NCBI GenBank assembly: GCA_947588605.1
Contig: CANPYK010000008.1
Span: 1-64,000, forward strand
Reading direction: 5' to 3'
Length of the DNA stretch: 64,000 nt
Source: an uncultured Oscillospiraceae bacterium
Lineage (GTDB): Bacteria > Bacillota > Clostridia > Oscillospirales > Oscillospiraceae
Each line of letters opens with the position of its first letter. Within the stretch, counting starts at the first letter, position 1. The notes under the pieces are model-generated. The model was not told where the DNA came from, did not search any database, and was given only the letters and a program-made list of their open reading frames with translations. Shown here one piece after another: positions 32,557-41,951 of this stretch. Made by a program: the position numbers and the translations under genes.

Positions 32557-33645
32557 ATGGTAAAGCTTCTCCACGCCGCGGATTTCCACATGGACTCGCC
32601 CTTTTACTCCCTCCCGGAGGAGAAGGCGGCCCTCCGGCGGCGGGAACAGCGGGAGCTTCTGGAGAAGCTCGCCGCCGCGGCGGAGGACGTGGACGTCGTC
32701 CTTCTGGCCGGGGACCTCTTCGACGCCAACGCCGGGTATTGGGAGACCTGCGAGACGCTGAAAAACGTCCTGGGGTCCCTGAAGGCCCAGGTCTTCATCG
32801 CCCCCGGCAACCACGACTACTACACGTCCCGTTCCCCCTACGCCTTCATGGACCTGCCCGAGAATGTCCACGTCTTCAAGGTCCCTCAGATGCGCTCCTT
32901 CGAGCTGCCGGAGCTGGGGGTGCGGGTCTGGGGCGCGGGCTTCGTCTCCACGGGCTCGGATGACCTCCTGCGGGGCTTCCGCGTCCCGCAAAGCGACCTT
33001 GTGGAGCTCATGGTCCTCCACGCCGACCTCGCCCCCGCCTCCCGCTACGACCCCATCACCCAGGAGGACATCGCCGCATCCGGCCTTGACTACCTGGCCC
33101 TGGGCCACGTCCACGCCTATTCCGGCATCCGCAAGGCCGGGAGGACCGCCTACGCCTACCCCGGCTGCCTGGAGGGGCGCGGCTTTGACGAGACGGGCCC
33201 CAAGGGCTTTATCCGGGGGGAGATCGCGAAGGACGCGTGCGCTCTGGACTTCGTCCCTCTGGCTACACGGGAGTACCGTGTCCTGGAGGCCGACCTCACC
33301 GACGCCGCCGACGCCCTGGAGGCCGCCAGGGCCGCCGTGGGGCAGGGGAGCCCCAGGGACGTGGCGCGGCTTCTTTTGAAGGGCGAATTTTCCGGCGAGG
33401 TGGACACGTCCGCCATCGAGCGGGCCCTGGGGGATAAATTCTTCCACCTCACGGTGAAGGACCTCACCCGCCCCCGCCGGGGCGTATGGGACGGGGCGGG
33501 GGACGACACCCTGACCGGCCTCTTCCTCGCCGACCTGAAGGCCCGGTACGACGAGGCCCCGGACGAGGAAAGCCGCGAGGCCCTTCTCCTGGCGGCCCGT
33601 TACGGCCTTGCCGCCCTGGAGGGCAGAGAGGAGTGGAGACCGTGA
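32557..33645 (+). CDS. SbcD/YhaO-like nuclease subunit
   Basis: A 362-residue DNA repair metallophosphoesterase; the ATG at 32557 is placed by CCGGAGGTGAAAGAA, nine bases after an alternative GTG. Metal-binding motifs are LHAADFHMDSPF (residues 4-15), LLAGDLFDAN (about 52-61), APGNHDYYTSR (about 85-95) and LGHVHAYSGI (about 184-193). The family (YhaO, related to SbcD and Mre11) processes DNA ends together with an SMC-like ATPase. The next gene is that ATPase and overlaps by 4 bases (GTGA), showing translational coupling. Confidence 0.88.
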   Translation: MVKLLHAADFHMDSPFYSLPEEKAALRRREQRELLEKLAAAAEDVDVVLLAGDLFDANAGYWETCETLKNVLGSLKAQVFIAPGNHDYYTSRSPYAFMDLPENVHVFKVPQMRSFELPELGVRVWGAGFVSTGSDDLLRGFRVPQSDLVELMVLHADLAPASRYDPITQEDIAASGLDYLALGHVHAYSGIRKAGRTAYAYPGCLEGRGFDETGPKGFIRGEIAKDACALDFVPLATREYRVLEADLTDAADALEAARAAVGQGSPRDVARLLLKGEFSGEVDTSAIERALGDKFFHLTVKDLTRPRRGVWDGAGDDTLTGLFLADLKARYDEAPDEESREALLLAARYGLAALEGREEWRP

Positions 33646-35906
33646 AGATCCGCAAAATGACGGCCACCTTCGGCAAGCTGAAAAACGAGACGCTGGAGTT
33701 CACACCCGGCCTCAACATCATCGAGGCCCCCAACGAGTCCGGCAAGACCACCTGGTGCGCCTTTTTGAACGCCATGCTCTACGGCATCGACACCTCCGAG
33801 CGGGACAAGGCCGGGCGCCTGTCCGTGAAGACCCGCTACCGCCCCTGGGACGGCGGGGCCATGGTGGGCACCGTGGAGCTTACCAAGGACGGCAGGGAGA
33901 TCACCATCCAGCGCACGGGCCGTGGCACCGCGCCCATGAAGAACTTCTACGCCGTCTACTCCCACACCGCCGACTTCATCCGCGATTACGACGGCGACAC
34001 CGCCGGCGAGGCCCTCACCGGCGTGTCCCGCCAGGTCTTTGAGCGCACGGCCTTCATCCGCCGCCCGGATCTGCGGGTCAACCAGACCTCGGAGCTGGAG
34101 AGCAAGATCGCCGCCCTCGTCTCCACCGGCGACGAGAACACCTCCTACACCCGGTCCGACGAGCTTTTGCGCCTGTGGCAGCGCAGGCTGCGCTTCAATA
34201 AGTCAGGCTCCATCCCCGCCCTGGAGCAGGAGCTTCGGGAAGCCAGGGCCGAGCTTGAGAAGATCGAGGCCTCCGGCGAGACGGTGGCCGACCTGCGCGC
34301 CAACATGGCCCGGCAGGAAAAGCAGATCGAGCTTATGCAGGAGGACCTGAAGGTCCACGAAAAGCTGGCCCGGCGCAACGCCGCCAGGGAGCTGGAGAAG
34401 GCCCGCGTCAACGCCGACGCGGCGGACAGGCGCGTTTCCGAGCTCACGGACTTCCTCACCCGGGACGGACATCTCATGACCCGGGAGGACACCAACGCCA
34501 TCCGGGAGAAGGCCGCCGCCATCGGCCCTCTGCAGAAGGTGGCCGGGGAGGCCGAGCGCGCCCTGTGGCGGGCGGAGAAGGCCCTGGTGGACGCCGCCAA
34601 CCGCCGGGAGGCGTCGCCCCTCAACGGCTTTGACGAAAAAGCCGTGGCGGCGGACCTCCAGCGGGGCCGGGACCTGGCCGAGCGCGCTCAGAAAACCAAG
34701 GAGCCCCGGATCCCTCTCGTCATCCCCATCGTCCTCTGGGTCCTGGCCGTGGCGGGGCTCATCATTTCCACCGGCCTTCTGACGCCGCTTTTCAAGGGCG
34801 CGGGAACGCTGGCCGCCCTTTTCTCCTTCAACCTCATCGGCGTCGTCGCCTCGCTCCTGGTGGGGGCGGCGGGGCTCATCCTCTTCTTCGTCAAGCCCCC
34901 CAAAAGGCGCTCCGCCGCCGACGAGCTGGAGGAGCTCCTGGCCGGCTACGGCGTCATGAGCCTGGATAAGCTCTCCTCCCTCCATGAGACGTACCTGGCG
35001 CTGGGCCGGGAGGAGGAGCACCGCCGCGCCGAGCGGGACGCGGCCCGCCAAAGCTACGACGCCGCCCGCGAGGCCGCCCAGGAGGCCGGCCGGGAGGCGG
35101 TGGACTTCGTTGCCCGCTTCATGCCGGAGGTGAGCTCCGGCGAGGCGGTCCAGGAGGCCCTGACAGAGGCCGAGCGTGCCCTGGACGAGCTCTCCCGCGC
35201 CCGCTTTGACGCGACCTCCGCCCGGAACATCTACGAGACGCTGAAGGCGGAGTACGACGACACCGTGGAGGTGGACGACTCCTATCTGCCCATGCCCATG
35301 CGCAACCGGGAGGACACCCTGGCGGCGCTGGAGCGGGCGAAGGCGTCCCTCACCGAGGCCACCCGCGCCTACGACCTGGCCACCGGCGCCCAGCGCGTCC
35401 AGGGGGACCCCGCCGTCATCGAGGGCCGCGTCCGCGCCCTCACCGAGCGCCTGGAGGAGGAAAACCGCCGCTACAACGCCCTGGACCTGGCCGTGGGGGC
35501 CCTCCGGGAGGCCAACACCGCTATCCAGACCCGCTTCTCCCCGGAGGTCAGCCGCCGCGCCAGCCAGATCATGGAAAAGCTCACCGCCGGCAAATACGAA
35601 AAGCTCACCTTCGACAAGGGCTTCGACGCCGGCGCCAAGGAGGCCGCCAGCCCCGAGTCCCGCAACGTCCTCGCCCTCTCCGACGGCACGGCGGACGAGG
35701 TCTACCTCTCCCTGCGCCTTGCCATGTGCGACCTCCTCCTGGGCGGCGACGACCCCTGCCCCATCATCCTGGACGACGCCCTGGCAAACTTCGACGACGC
35801 CCGCTGCCGGGCCGCCCTGGAGCTTCTTCAAGACATGTCCCAAACCCGCCAGATCATCCTCTTCACCTGCCACTCCCGCGAAAAACGCCTTTTGGGCATG
35901 GCATGA
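33642..35906 (+). CDS. SbcC/YhaN-like AAA ATPase with coiled coils
   Basis: A 754-residue SMC/Rad50-like ATPase, starting with GTG at 33642, which overlaps the stop of yhaO. Walker A is APNESGKTTW (about residues 30-38); Walker B is CPIILDDALANFDDARC near 710; long coiled-coil arms (about 200-320 and 470-660) flank an unusual hydrophobic pair of segments, IPLVIPIVLWVLAVAGLIISTG and LAALFSFNLIGVVASLLVGAAGLILFF (about 355-420). These two predicted membrane helices are a known trait of YhaN proteins and would tether the complex to the membrane instead of the zinc hook of Rad50. Ends at a perfect terminator. Confidence 0.87.
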   Translation: MKIRKMTATFGKLKNETLEFTPGLNIIEAPNESGKTTWCAFLNAMLYGIDTSERDKAGRLSVKTRYRPWDGGAMVGTVELTKDGREITIQRTGRGTAPMKNFYAVYSHTADFIRDYDGDTAGEALTGVSRQVFERTAFIRRPDLRVNQTSELESKIAALVSTGDENTSYTRSDELLRLWQRRLRFNKSGSIPALEQELREARAELEKIEASGETVADLRANMARQEKQIELMQEDLKVHEKLARRNAARELEKARVNADAADRRVSELTDFLTRDGHLMTREDTNAIREKAAAIGPLQKVAGEAERALWRAEKALVDAANRREASPLNGFDEKAVAADLQRGRDLAERAQKTKEPRIPLVIPIVLWVLAVAGLIISTGLLTPLFKGAGTLAALFSFNLIGVVASLLVGAAGLILFFVKPPKRRSAADELEELLAGYGVMSLDKLSSLHETYLALGREEEHRRAERDAARQSYDAAREAAQEAGREAVDFVARFMPEVSSGEAVQEALTEAERALDELSRARFDATSARNIYETLKAEYDDTVEVDDSYLPMPMRNREDTLAALERAKASLTEATRAYDLATGAQRVQGDPAVIEGRVRALTERLEEENRRYNALDLAVGALREANTAIQTRFSPEVSRRASQIMEKLTAGKYEKLTFDKGFDAGAKEAASPESRNVLALSDGTADEVYLSLRLAMCDLLLGGDDPCPIILDDALANFDDARCRAALELLQDMSQTRQIILFTCHSREKRLLGMA

Positions 35907-35918
35907 CCCAAGCCCCCC

Positions 35919-35946
35919 AAAAGCCCCTCTCCCGAGGGGCTTTTTT
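35919..35946 (+). terminator. Terminator of the cls-yhaO-yhaN unit
   Basis: AAAAGCCCCTC and GAGGGGCTTTT form a perfect stem with loop TCCC, followed by T residues, starting 12 bases behind the stop. Confidence 0.9.
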
Positions 35947-35949
35947 CTG

Positions 35950-36780
35950 TGCCCCCGCCGTGCCAAAAGTCCCTCCCAAGCTGGGGTGGTTCTATACCCC
36001 ATGATCCCGCGGCGGCGGGAAAAAGGTTTGCGGCTTACGCCGCAGATTTTGATTCCAACCCGCCCGCCCCCGCCGCCGCGTCACCAAACATCCCAAAATC
36101 CCGCCGTAGGGGTCGCCGTCCCCGGCGACCCGCCCATCGTCTATTGACACATATCGAACAACGCCGTACGGGCCGCATCTCCGCGCTAAGAGCCGCCGCT
36201 TCGCGGCGGTTGCGCTCCGAAACGCGCCTGCGGGCGCAGGCCCACAGCGGCCCTGCCCCGGTTGACCGACGTGTACCGTTTAATCGGAACCGTTCCCGTT
36301 CCGCAACGTGGCACGGGCGGACACATGGGTCCGCCCCTACGGAGAATGTGGGAGGTTATCCCATTCAACAGATATGGGAAATCATCGAAACGCGGGTCGC
36401 CGTCCCCGGCGACCCGCCCACCGTCTATTGACACGTCCCGAACAACGCCGTACGGGCCGCTGCCCACAGCGGCCCTTGCCCCCGATAAACGGCATTTTCC
36501 GTTCTATCGGAACTATTCCTGTCACACAACGCGGCATGGGCGGGTTTGGAACCCGCCCCTACAGGGAATATGGAAGGTTATTCCATTCAACCGACGTCGG
36601 CGGTCACCGAAACGCGGGCCGCTGTGGGCAGCGGCCCGTACGGCGTTCATCGGGGACAATCCAAACCCTGCAACGCGGGTCGCCGAGACGGCGACCCCTA
36701 CGGCGTTCATTGAAAACATCCAAAAACTGTAGGGGCGGGTTCTAAACCCGCCCTTCCTTCGTCCCCCGTCCCCGCTCCTT
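35950..36780. repeat. Mosaic of intergenic palindromic modules, region 2
   Basis: About 830 bases without a credible gene. Modules seen: C, GGGTCGCCGTCCCCGGCGACCC (about 36106-36129 and 36392-36417; a variant with GAGA in the loop at about 36679-36702); B, GGGCCGCTGCCCACAGCGGCCC (36454-36475 and reversed at 36616-36637; an interrupted copy at about 36168-36255 whose loop holds another GCCGCC hairpin); A, GGGCGGGTTT-GAACCCGCCC (about 36538-36560, reversed copy 36729-36753, and a GGGCGGACACATGGGTCCGCCC variant near 36313-36336). Spacers between them (GCCGTACGG, CGTTCATCGG, GGAAGGTTATTCCATTCAAC) are also shared. Confidence 0.8.
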
Positions 36781-36814
36781 CCCCCACAAAATTCAAATTT
36801 CTTTCCCCCCGCTC

Positions 36815-36843
36815 TTGTACTCCCTTGCTTTTTTTGTTATAAT
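36815..36843 (+). promoter_or_regulatory. Promoter of the recJ-rel unit
   Basis: TTGTAC (36815-36820), 17 bases, TATAAT (36838-36843), 41 bases before the recJ start; AAGGAGAAGAG is the ribosome binding site. Confidence 0.7.
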
Positions 36844-36884
36844 ATGATTTTATGAGAATAGTACCCTAAGGAGAAGAGCGGAAA

Positions 36885-38573
36885 GTGAGTTATGTTTGGA
36901 AAGTCCGGGGGTTTGAGCGGGAGGCGGCGGTGGGACTGTGCCGGGGCGGGGTGAATCCGCTGTCGGCGGTGGTGCTGGCAAGCCGGGGCGTTTCGGACCT
37001 TGGGCAGGTGCGGGAGATTTTGGCCGACGGCCTTTCCGCGCTGACCGACCCCATGGACATGATCGACATGGACAGGGCCGCCGCACGGGTGGCCCGGGCC
37101 ATCGCGGAGCGCGAGCACGTGGCCGTCTACGGAGACTACGACGTGGACGGCATCACCGCCAGCTCCATGGTGGCCGAGTACCTGCGGGGCAAGGGCCTTG
37201 TCTGCGACATCTACATACCCGAGCGCCTGGAGGAGGGCTACGGCGTCCGGTCCGCGGCGCTGGACGCCATCCGGGACCAGGGCGCGACGCTGGTCATCAC
37301 CGTGGACTGCGGCATCACCGCCGTGGAGGAGGCAAGGCACGCCAAGAGCATCGGCCTCGACCTTGTGATCACCGACCACCACGAGTGCGTGGGGGGCCTC
37401 CCGGAGGCCGTGGCGGCGGTGGACCCCAAGCGGCCGGACTGCCCCTCCGTCTCCAAGGGCCTGGCCGGCGTGGGCGTGGCCTTCAAGCTCCTCTGCGCCG
37501 TGGAGGGGCCGGGGCGGGAGGAGGCGCTTTTGGAGCGCTTTTCCGACCTTGTGGCCACCGGCACCGTGGCGGACGTGATGCCCGTCACCGGGGAGAACCG
37601 GGTCCTCATCAAGCGGGGCCTTGAGCGCATGGGCCTGGGCCTGCGCCCCGGCCTGCGGGAGCTGCGGGCCGCCGCCGGACAGGAGGGCAAGGCCCCCAAC
37701 GTGAGCAACGTGGGCTTCGCCCTGGCCCCCCGCATCAACGCCGCCGGACGGCTGGGCAGCACCGACGTGGCGGTGGAGCTGCTGCTGACGGACGACTCCC
37801 GCCGCGCCGCGCAGCTCGCCGCGCGGCTGTGCGACATGAACCGGGAGCGCCAGCGCATCGAGGGGGAGATGTTCGAGGAGGCTTTACATATGCTGGAGAA
37901 GGACCCCCCGGAGGGGCGGCCCATCGTCCTGGCCTCCGATCAATGGCACCAGGGCGTCTGCGGCATCGTGGCCTCGCGGCTTTCCGAGCGCTTCGGCCTG
38001 CCCGCCGTGATGATCTGCTTAAAGGACGGCGTGGGCCGGGGCTCCTGCCGGAGCGTGGACGGCTTCAACCTCTTCGACGCCCTCGCCGCCTGTCAGGATA
38101 CCCTCCTGGGCTTCGGGGGCCACGAGATGGCCGCCGGCCTCACCGTCCGGGCCGAGCGGGTGGACGACCTGCGCCGCGCCCTGGGGGAGCGGTACGCCGC
38201 TCTGGACCTCAGGCAGGCCCGGCGCACCCTGGCCATCGATCTGGAGGTCGTCAAGCCCGAGCTTCTCTCCTTGCGCAACGTGGAGGCTCTGGAGGAGCTG
38301 GAGCCTTACGGCCCCGGCAACCCCCAGCCGGTCCTCTGTATGCGGAACGTCACCGTGGAGAACGCCGCCGCCCTCTCCGAGGGGCGCCACACCAAGCTGT
38401 GGGTGAGCCTGCGCGGCCAGGTCTTCGAGACGGTCTTCTTCGGCAAGAGCCCGGAGGAGCTGGGCGTGCGCGTGGGGGAGCGCGCCCACATCGCCTTCAC
38501 CCCCCAGATCAACGATTTCCGGGGCCGCCGGGGCGTCCAGCTGTGCCTTGCGGACTTCGTCCCGGTCAAATAG
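36885..38573 (+). CDS. recJ: Single-strand-specific 5'-3' exonuclease RecJ
   Basis: A 562-residue DHH/DHHA1 nuclease acting in recombination and mismatch repair. It starts with GTG at 36885. Motifs: VAVYGDYDVDGITASS (about residues 80-95), VDCGITAVEEA (about 140), ITDHHECVGGLPEAVAAVDPK with the DHH triad (about 162-165), NAAGRLGSTDVAVELL (about 285) and the DHHA1 nucleic-acid-binding region GFGGHEMAAGLTV (about 412). The C-terminal OB-fold (about 465-560) is complete. Same-direction rel gene 19 bases downstream, a common arrangement in Clostridia. Confidence 0.93.
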   Translation: MSYVWKVRGFEREAAVGLCRGGVNPLSAVVLASRGVSDLGQVREILADGLSALTDPMDMIDMDRAAARVARAIAEREHVAVYGDYDVDGITASSMVAEYLRGKGLVCDIYIPERLEEGYGVRSAALDAIRDQGATLVITVDCGITAVEEARHAKSIGLDLVITDHHECVGGLPEAVAAVDPKRPDCPSVSKGLAGVGVAFKLLCAVEGPGREEALLERFSDLVATGTVADVMPVTGENRVLIKRGLERMGLGLRPGLRELRAAAGQEGKAPNVSNVGFALAPRINAAGRLGSTDVAVELLLTDDSRRAAQLAARLCDMNRERQRIEGEMFEEALHMLEKDPPEGRPIVLASDQWHQGVCGIVASRLSERFGLPAVMICLKDGVGRGSCRSVDGFNLFDALAACQDTLLGFGGHEMAAGLTVRAERVDDLRRALGERYAALDLRQARRTLAIDLEVVKPELLSLRNVEALEELEPYGPGNPQPVLCMRNVTVENAAALSEGRHTKLWVSLRGQVFETVFFGKSPEELGVRVGERAHIAFTPQINDFRGRRGVQLCLADFVPVK

Positions 38574-38592
38574 TCATTTTTCAGGTGAACGT

Positions 38593-40800
38593 ATGGACAT
38601 TTCCCGACAAACAACAGACATCGACGCCCTTTGCGAGGAGCGCTACCGGAAGCTGGAGGAGGCCATCGCCCAATCCACCCAGATAAAGAGCACCGAGCGC
38701 ATCCGCAGGGCCTATGAATACGCCCGCGCCGCCCACGGCGACCAGCTCAGGAAGGACGGCAGCCCCTACATCACCCACCCCCTGGCCGCCGCCGTCATCG
38801 TGGCGGAGATGGGCCTGGACGAGGAGTCCGTCATCGCCGCGCTCCTCCACGACGTCATCGAGGACACCGAGGTGACCCACGAGGACGTGGCCAAGCAGTT
38901 CGGCGAGTCCGTGGCCGCCATCGTGGAGGGCGTCACGAAGCTCACCAAAATGCGCTACACCTCCAAGGAGGAGGAGCAGATGGAGAACCTCCGGAAGATG
39001 CTCCTGGCCATGGCCAGGGACATCCGGGTGGTTCTCATCAAAATGGCCGACCGCCTCCACAACATGCGCACCATGGAGTATCAGTCCTCCCAGAAGCAGC
39101 TGGAGAAGTCCCGGGAGACCATGGAGATCTACGCCCCCATCGCCCACCGGCTGGGGATGCAGAAGATCAAGCTGGAGCTGGAGGACCTGTCCCTTCTCTA
39201 CCTCGACCCCGTGGGCTACCGGGAGATCGAGGCGGCCCTTCAGGAGCGGGAGACGAAGAACGCCGGCTTCATGGAGCGCACCGAGGCCGCCATCCGCCGG
39301 AGGATGGAGGAGGCCCACGTCACCTGCGCCGTCCAGTCCCGGACCAAGGACATCTACTCCATCTACCGCAAAATGTACGGCAAGTCCATGGAATTTGAGG
39401 AGATCATGGACATCTACGCCTTCCGGGTCATCGTGGACGACATTGCCGAGTGCTACAACGTCTTAGGGTGCATCCACGAGCTCTATAAGCCCGTGCCCGG
39501 GCGGTTCAAGGACTACATCGGCACGCCCAAGCCCAACATGTACCAGTCCCTCCACACCACCGTCATCGGCTCGGAGGGCATCCCCTTCGAGGTCCAGATC
39601 CGCACCTGGGAGATGCACCGCACCGCCGAGTACGGCATCGCCGCCCACTGGAAGTATAAGGACGGCATCCAGGGCCGGGCCGACGAGGACAAATTCGCCT
39701 GGATCCGCAACCTCCTGGAGACGCAGGAGGACTCGGACGCCTCGGATTTCATCTCCAACCTCAAGGTGGACATGTTCGCCGACGAGGTCTACGTCTTCAC
39801 CCCCCACGGGGACGTGAAGGCCCTCCCCGCCGGGGCCACGCCCATCGACTTTGCCTACTCCATCCACTCCGCCATCGGCAACCGCATGACCTGCGCCAAG
39901 GTCAACGGGCGCATCGTGCCCTTCTCCCACGTCCTGCAAAACGGCGACGTGGTGGAGGTCATCACCTCCAGCACCTCCAAGGGCCCCAGCCGCGACTGGC
40001 TGACGCTGGTGAAGTCCTCCGAGGCCCGCAACAAGATCCGCCAGTGGTTCAAAAAGGAGCGCCGGGAGGAGAACATCGTCACCGGCCGCGCCGCCTTTGA
40101 GGCGGAGATGCGCCGCCAGGCGGTGCCCCTCACCGTCCTCAGCGACGAGAAGGCCCTGCCCCGGCTCTTGGAGCGCCTGTCCGTCTCGGCCCTGGACGAC
40201 ATGTACGCCTCCATCGGCTACGGGGGCCTCTCTGCACAGAAGACGGTGAACAACATCAAAGACGAGATGCGCCTTATCGAGCGCACCGCCAAAAAGCTGG
40301 GCGCTTCCCCCGTCTGGGCCAGCGCCGACGGCAAGCAGCCCCACCCGGTGAACGGCATCGTGGTGGAGGGCATCGACAACTGTCTCGTGAAATTCTCCCA
40401 CTGCTGTATGCCCGTGCCGGGGGACGAGGTGGTGGGCTTCATCACCCGGGGCTACGGCGTCTCCATCCACCGCACGGACTGCCGGAACTACGCCTCCTCC
40501 GCCGAGCGCGAGGAGGAGCGGGACCGCTGGATCCGGGTCCACTGGGCGCCGGGGGAGGACGACCTTTATTCCACCGCCATCGCCATCACCGCCGAGGACC
40601 GGGACGGCCTGGTCATGGACATCGCCACGGTCTTAAGCTCCCTGAAGGTGAAGGTGGACGCCCTCACCGCCCGGAACCAGCAGGGCCTGGCCACCGTCTA
40701 CATCACCATGCGCGTCCACGACAAATCGGAGCTGGCCGCCGCCATGACCAAGATCATGAACGTGCGGAATGTGAAAGAAGTGAAACGCCAGGGGGCATAA
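38593..40800 (+). CDS. relA: Bifunctional (p)ppGpp synthetase/hydrolase Rel
   Basis: A 735-residue stringent-response enzyme, starting at the ATG at 38593 behind TCAGGTGAACGT. The N-terminal HD hydrolase domain has HPLAAAVIVAEMGLD and ALLHDVIEDTEVT (about residues 55-85); MADRLHNMRTM (about 150) supports an active hydrolase. The synthetase domain holds YSIYRKMYGKSMEFEEIMDIYAFRVIV (about 255-285) and KDYIGTPKPNMYQSLHT (about 305-320). TGS domain YVFTPHGDVKALPAGATPIDFAY (about 395-420), a helical/zinc-finger part (NCLVKFSHCCMPVPGDEVVGFI) and a C-terminal ACT domain follow. Typical long Rel of Firmicutes. Confidence 0.95.
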   Translation: MDISRQTTDIDALCEERYRKLEEAIAQSTQIKSTERIRRAYEYARAAHGDQLRKDGSPYITHPLAAAVIVAEMGLDEESVIAALLHDVIEDTEVTHEDVAKQFGESVAAIVEGVTKLTKMRYTSKEEEQMENLRKMLLAMARDIRVVLIKMADRLHNMRTMEYQSSQKQLEKSRETMEIYAPIAHRLGMQKIKLELEDLSLLYLDPVGYREIEAALQERETKNAGFMERTEAAIRRRMEEAHVTCAVQSRTKDIYSIYRKMYGKSMEFEEIMDIYAFRVIVDDIAECYNVLGCIHELYKPVPGRFKDYIGTPKPNMYQSLHTTVIGSEGIPFEVQIRTWEMHRTAEYGIAAHWKYKDGIQGRADEDKFAWIRNLLETQEDSDASDFISNLKVDMFADEVYVFTPHGDVKALPAGATPIDFAYSIHSAIGNRMTCAKVNGRIVPFSHVLQNGDVVEVITSSTSKGPSRDWLTLVKSSEARNKIRQWFKKERREENIVTGRAAFEAEMRRQAVPLTVLSDEKALPRLLERLSVSALDDMYASIGYGGLSAQKTVNNIKDEMRLIERTAKKLGASPVWASADGKQPHPVNGIVVEGIDNCLVKFSHCCMPVPGDEVVGFITRGYGVSIHRTDCRNYASSAEREEERDRWIRVHWAPGEDDLYSTAIAITAEDRDGLVMDIATVLSSLKVKVDALTARNQQGLATVYITMRVHDKSELAAAMTKIMNVRNVKEVKRQGA

Positions 40801-40824
40801 TTTGGCTTGTAAGGAGGGATCGGC

Positions 40825-41265
40825 TTGCGCGCGGTCGTGACAAGGGTGTCCTCCGCGTCGGTGGAGATCGACGGGGAGACCGTGGGGCGGATCGGACGGG
40901 GATTCCTGGTGCTCCTGGGGGTCCACCGGGACGATACGGAAGAGGACGCCGGGAGGCTGGCGGACAAGGTCTGCGGCCTTCGCGTTTTCCGGGACGAGAA
41001 TGAAAAAATGAATTTGAATTTGGCCAGCGTGGGGGGAAGCATCCTGTGCGTCTCCCAGTTCACGCTCTTCGCGGACACCGGCTCCCGCCGCCCGGGCTTT
41101 ACGGAGGCGGCGCGGCCGGATACGGCGGTGCCGCTCTACGAGCTCTTCATGGCCCGGTGCCGGGAGAGGGGCTTCACCGTGGAGCACGGTGAGTTCGGCG
41201 CGGATATGAAGGTCGCCTCCGTCAACGACGGCCCGGTGACCATACTACTGGATACGAAAGGTTGA
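40825..41265 (+). CDS. dtd: D-aminoacyl-tRNA deacylase
   Basis: A 146-residue dimeric enzyme that removes D-amino acids from mischarged tRNA. Start TTG at 40825 behind AAGGAGGGATCGGC. Signature motifs: MRAVVTRVSSASVEIDGE at the start, GGSILCVSQFTLFADTGSRRPGF (about residues 71-93, the SQFT motif) and the NDGPVTILLDT motif near the end (the N-x-GP-V-T motif of Dtd). Full length. Part of the rel-dtd conserved neighbourhood. Confidence 0.95.
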   Translation: MRAVVTRVSSASVEIDGETVGRIGRGFLVLLGVHRDDTEEDAGRLADKVCGLRVFRDENEKMNLNLASVGGSILCVSQFTLFADTGSRRPGFTEAARPDTAVPLYELFMARCRERGFTVEHGEFGADMKVASVNDGPVTILLDTKG

Positions 41266-41278
41266 AAGGTTTCGGCTG

Positions 41279-41332
41279 ACGCCGAGGCTCCCACCTCACC
41301 CCTACCCCTCCCCGCCCAGGCGGGGAGGGCAG
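41279..41332. repeat. Short copy of module D (CTCCCACCTCACCCC...)
   Basis: GCTCCCACCTCACCCCTACC followed by a CCCCTCCCCGCCC-AGGCGGGGAGGG hairpin, also present at about 51632-51675 and 53956-54008. It sits in the 80-base gap between dtd and the next gene. Confidence 0.7.
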
Positions 41333-41345
41333 AAAGGAGCGTTTT

Positions 41346-41951
41346 ATGCTGATCAAAACCCTGCCCCTTGGGCATATGGAGGCCAACTGCTACGTGGTCG
41401 CGGACGAGAGGACGCTGGAGTGCGCCGTCATCGACCCGGGCGACGAGTTCAACACCGTGATGGACTACCTGGAGGAGACGAAGCTTATTCCCCGGGCCAT
41501 TTTCCTGACTCACGGCCACTACGACCACACCGGCGCCGCCGCCGCGCTCCATGAGGAGACGGGCGCGCCCCTCTTCATCCACAAGGCGGATTTTTGTGAG
41601 ACGCCGGAGGCGTGCCGCTACGCCGGCCCCCCGGACACCCGCTTCTGGTCCGACGGGGACGTGGTGACGGTGGGGTCCCTGCGCTTTCGGGTGATGGAGA
41701 CGCCGGGCCACTCCCCCGGTTCCGTGACGTTGGTGTGCGAGGACTGCCTCTTCACCGGGGACACCCTCTTCGCCGGCTCCTGCGGCCGGACGGACCTTCC
41801 CGGCGGGGACACGGACGCGCTGATGATGTCTCTCCGCAGGCTCGGGGACATGCCGGGGAATTACGAGGTCTACCCCGGCCACATGGAGCCCACCACCCTG
41901 GACGTGGAGAAGGCCTCCAACCCCTATGTGAGGTACGCCAAGGGCCTATGA
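41346..41951 (+). CDS. MBL-fold hydrolase, glyoxalase II-like
   Basis: A 201-residue metallo-beta-lactamase-fold protein, cytoplasmic. The metal-binding motif is THGHYDHTGAAAAL (about residues 58-71); further ligands are HSPGSVTLV (about 122), D in TGDTLFAGSCGRTDL (about 140) and H in VYPGHMEPTTL (about 180). The short form lacks the C-terminal substrate domain of classical GloB; such proteins are often glyoxalase II-like or of unknown thiol-ester substrate. Its stop overlaps the hemZ start (ATGA), so both are translated together. Confidence 0.88.
   Translation: MLIKTLPLGHMEANCYVVADERTLECAVIDPGDEFNTVMDYLEETKLIPRAIFLTHGHYDHTGAAAALHEETGAPLFIHKADFCETPEACRYAGPPDTRFWSDGDVVTVGSLRFRVMETPGHSPGSVTLVCEDCLFTGDTLFAGSCGRTDLPGGDTDALMMSLRRLGDMPGNYEVYPGHMEPTTLDVEKASNPYVRYAKGL

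Noticed and set aside
31720-33447. Minus-strand 575-codon frame across cls and yhaO
   Set aside because: Spans two real genes on the opposite strand; no ribosome binding site and no recognisable domain.
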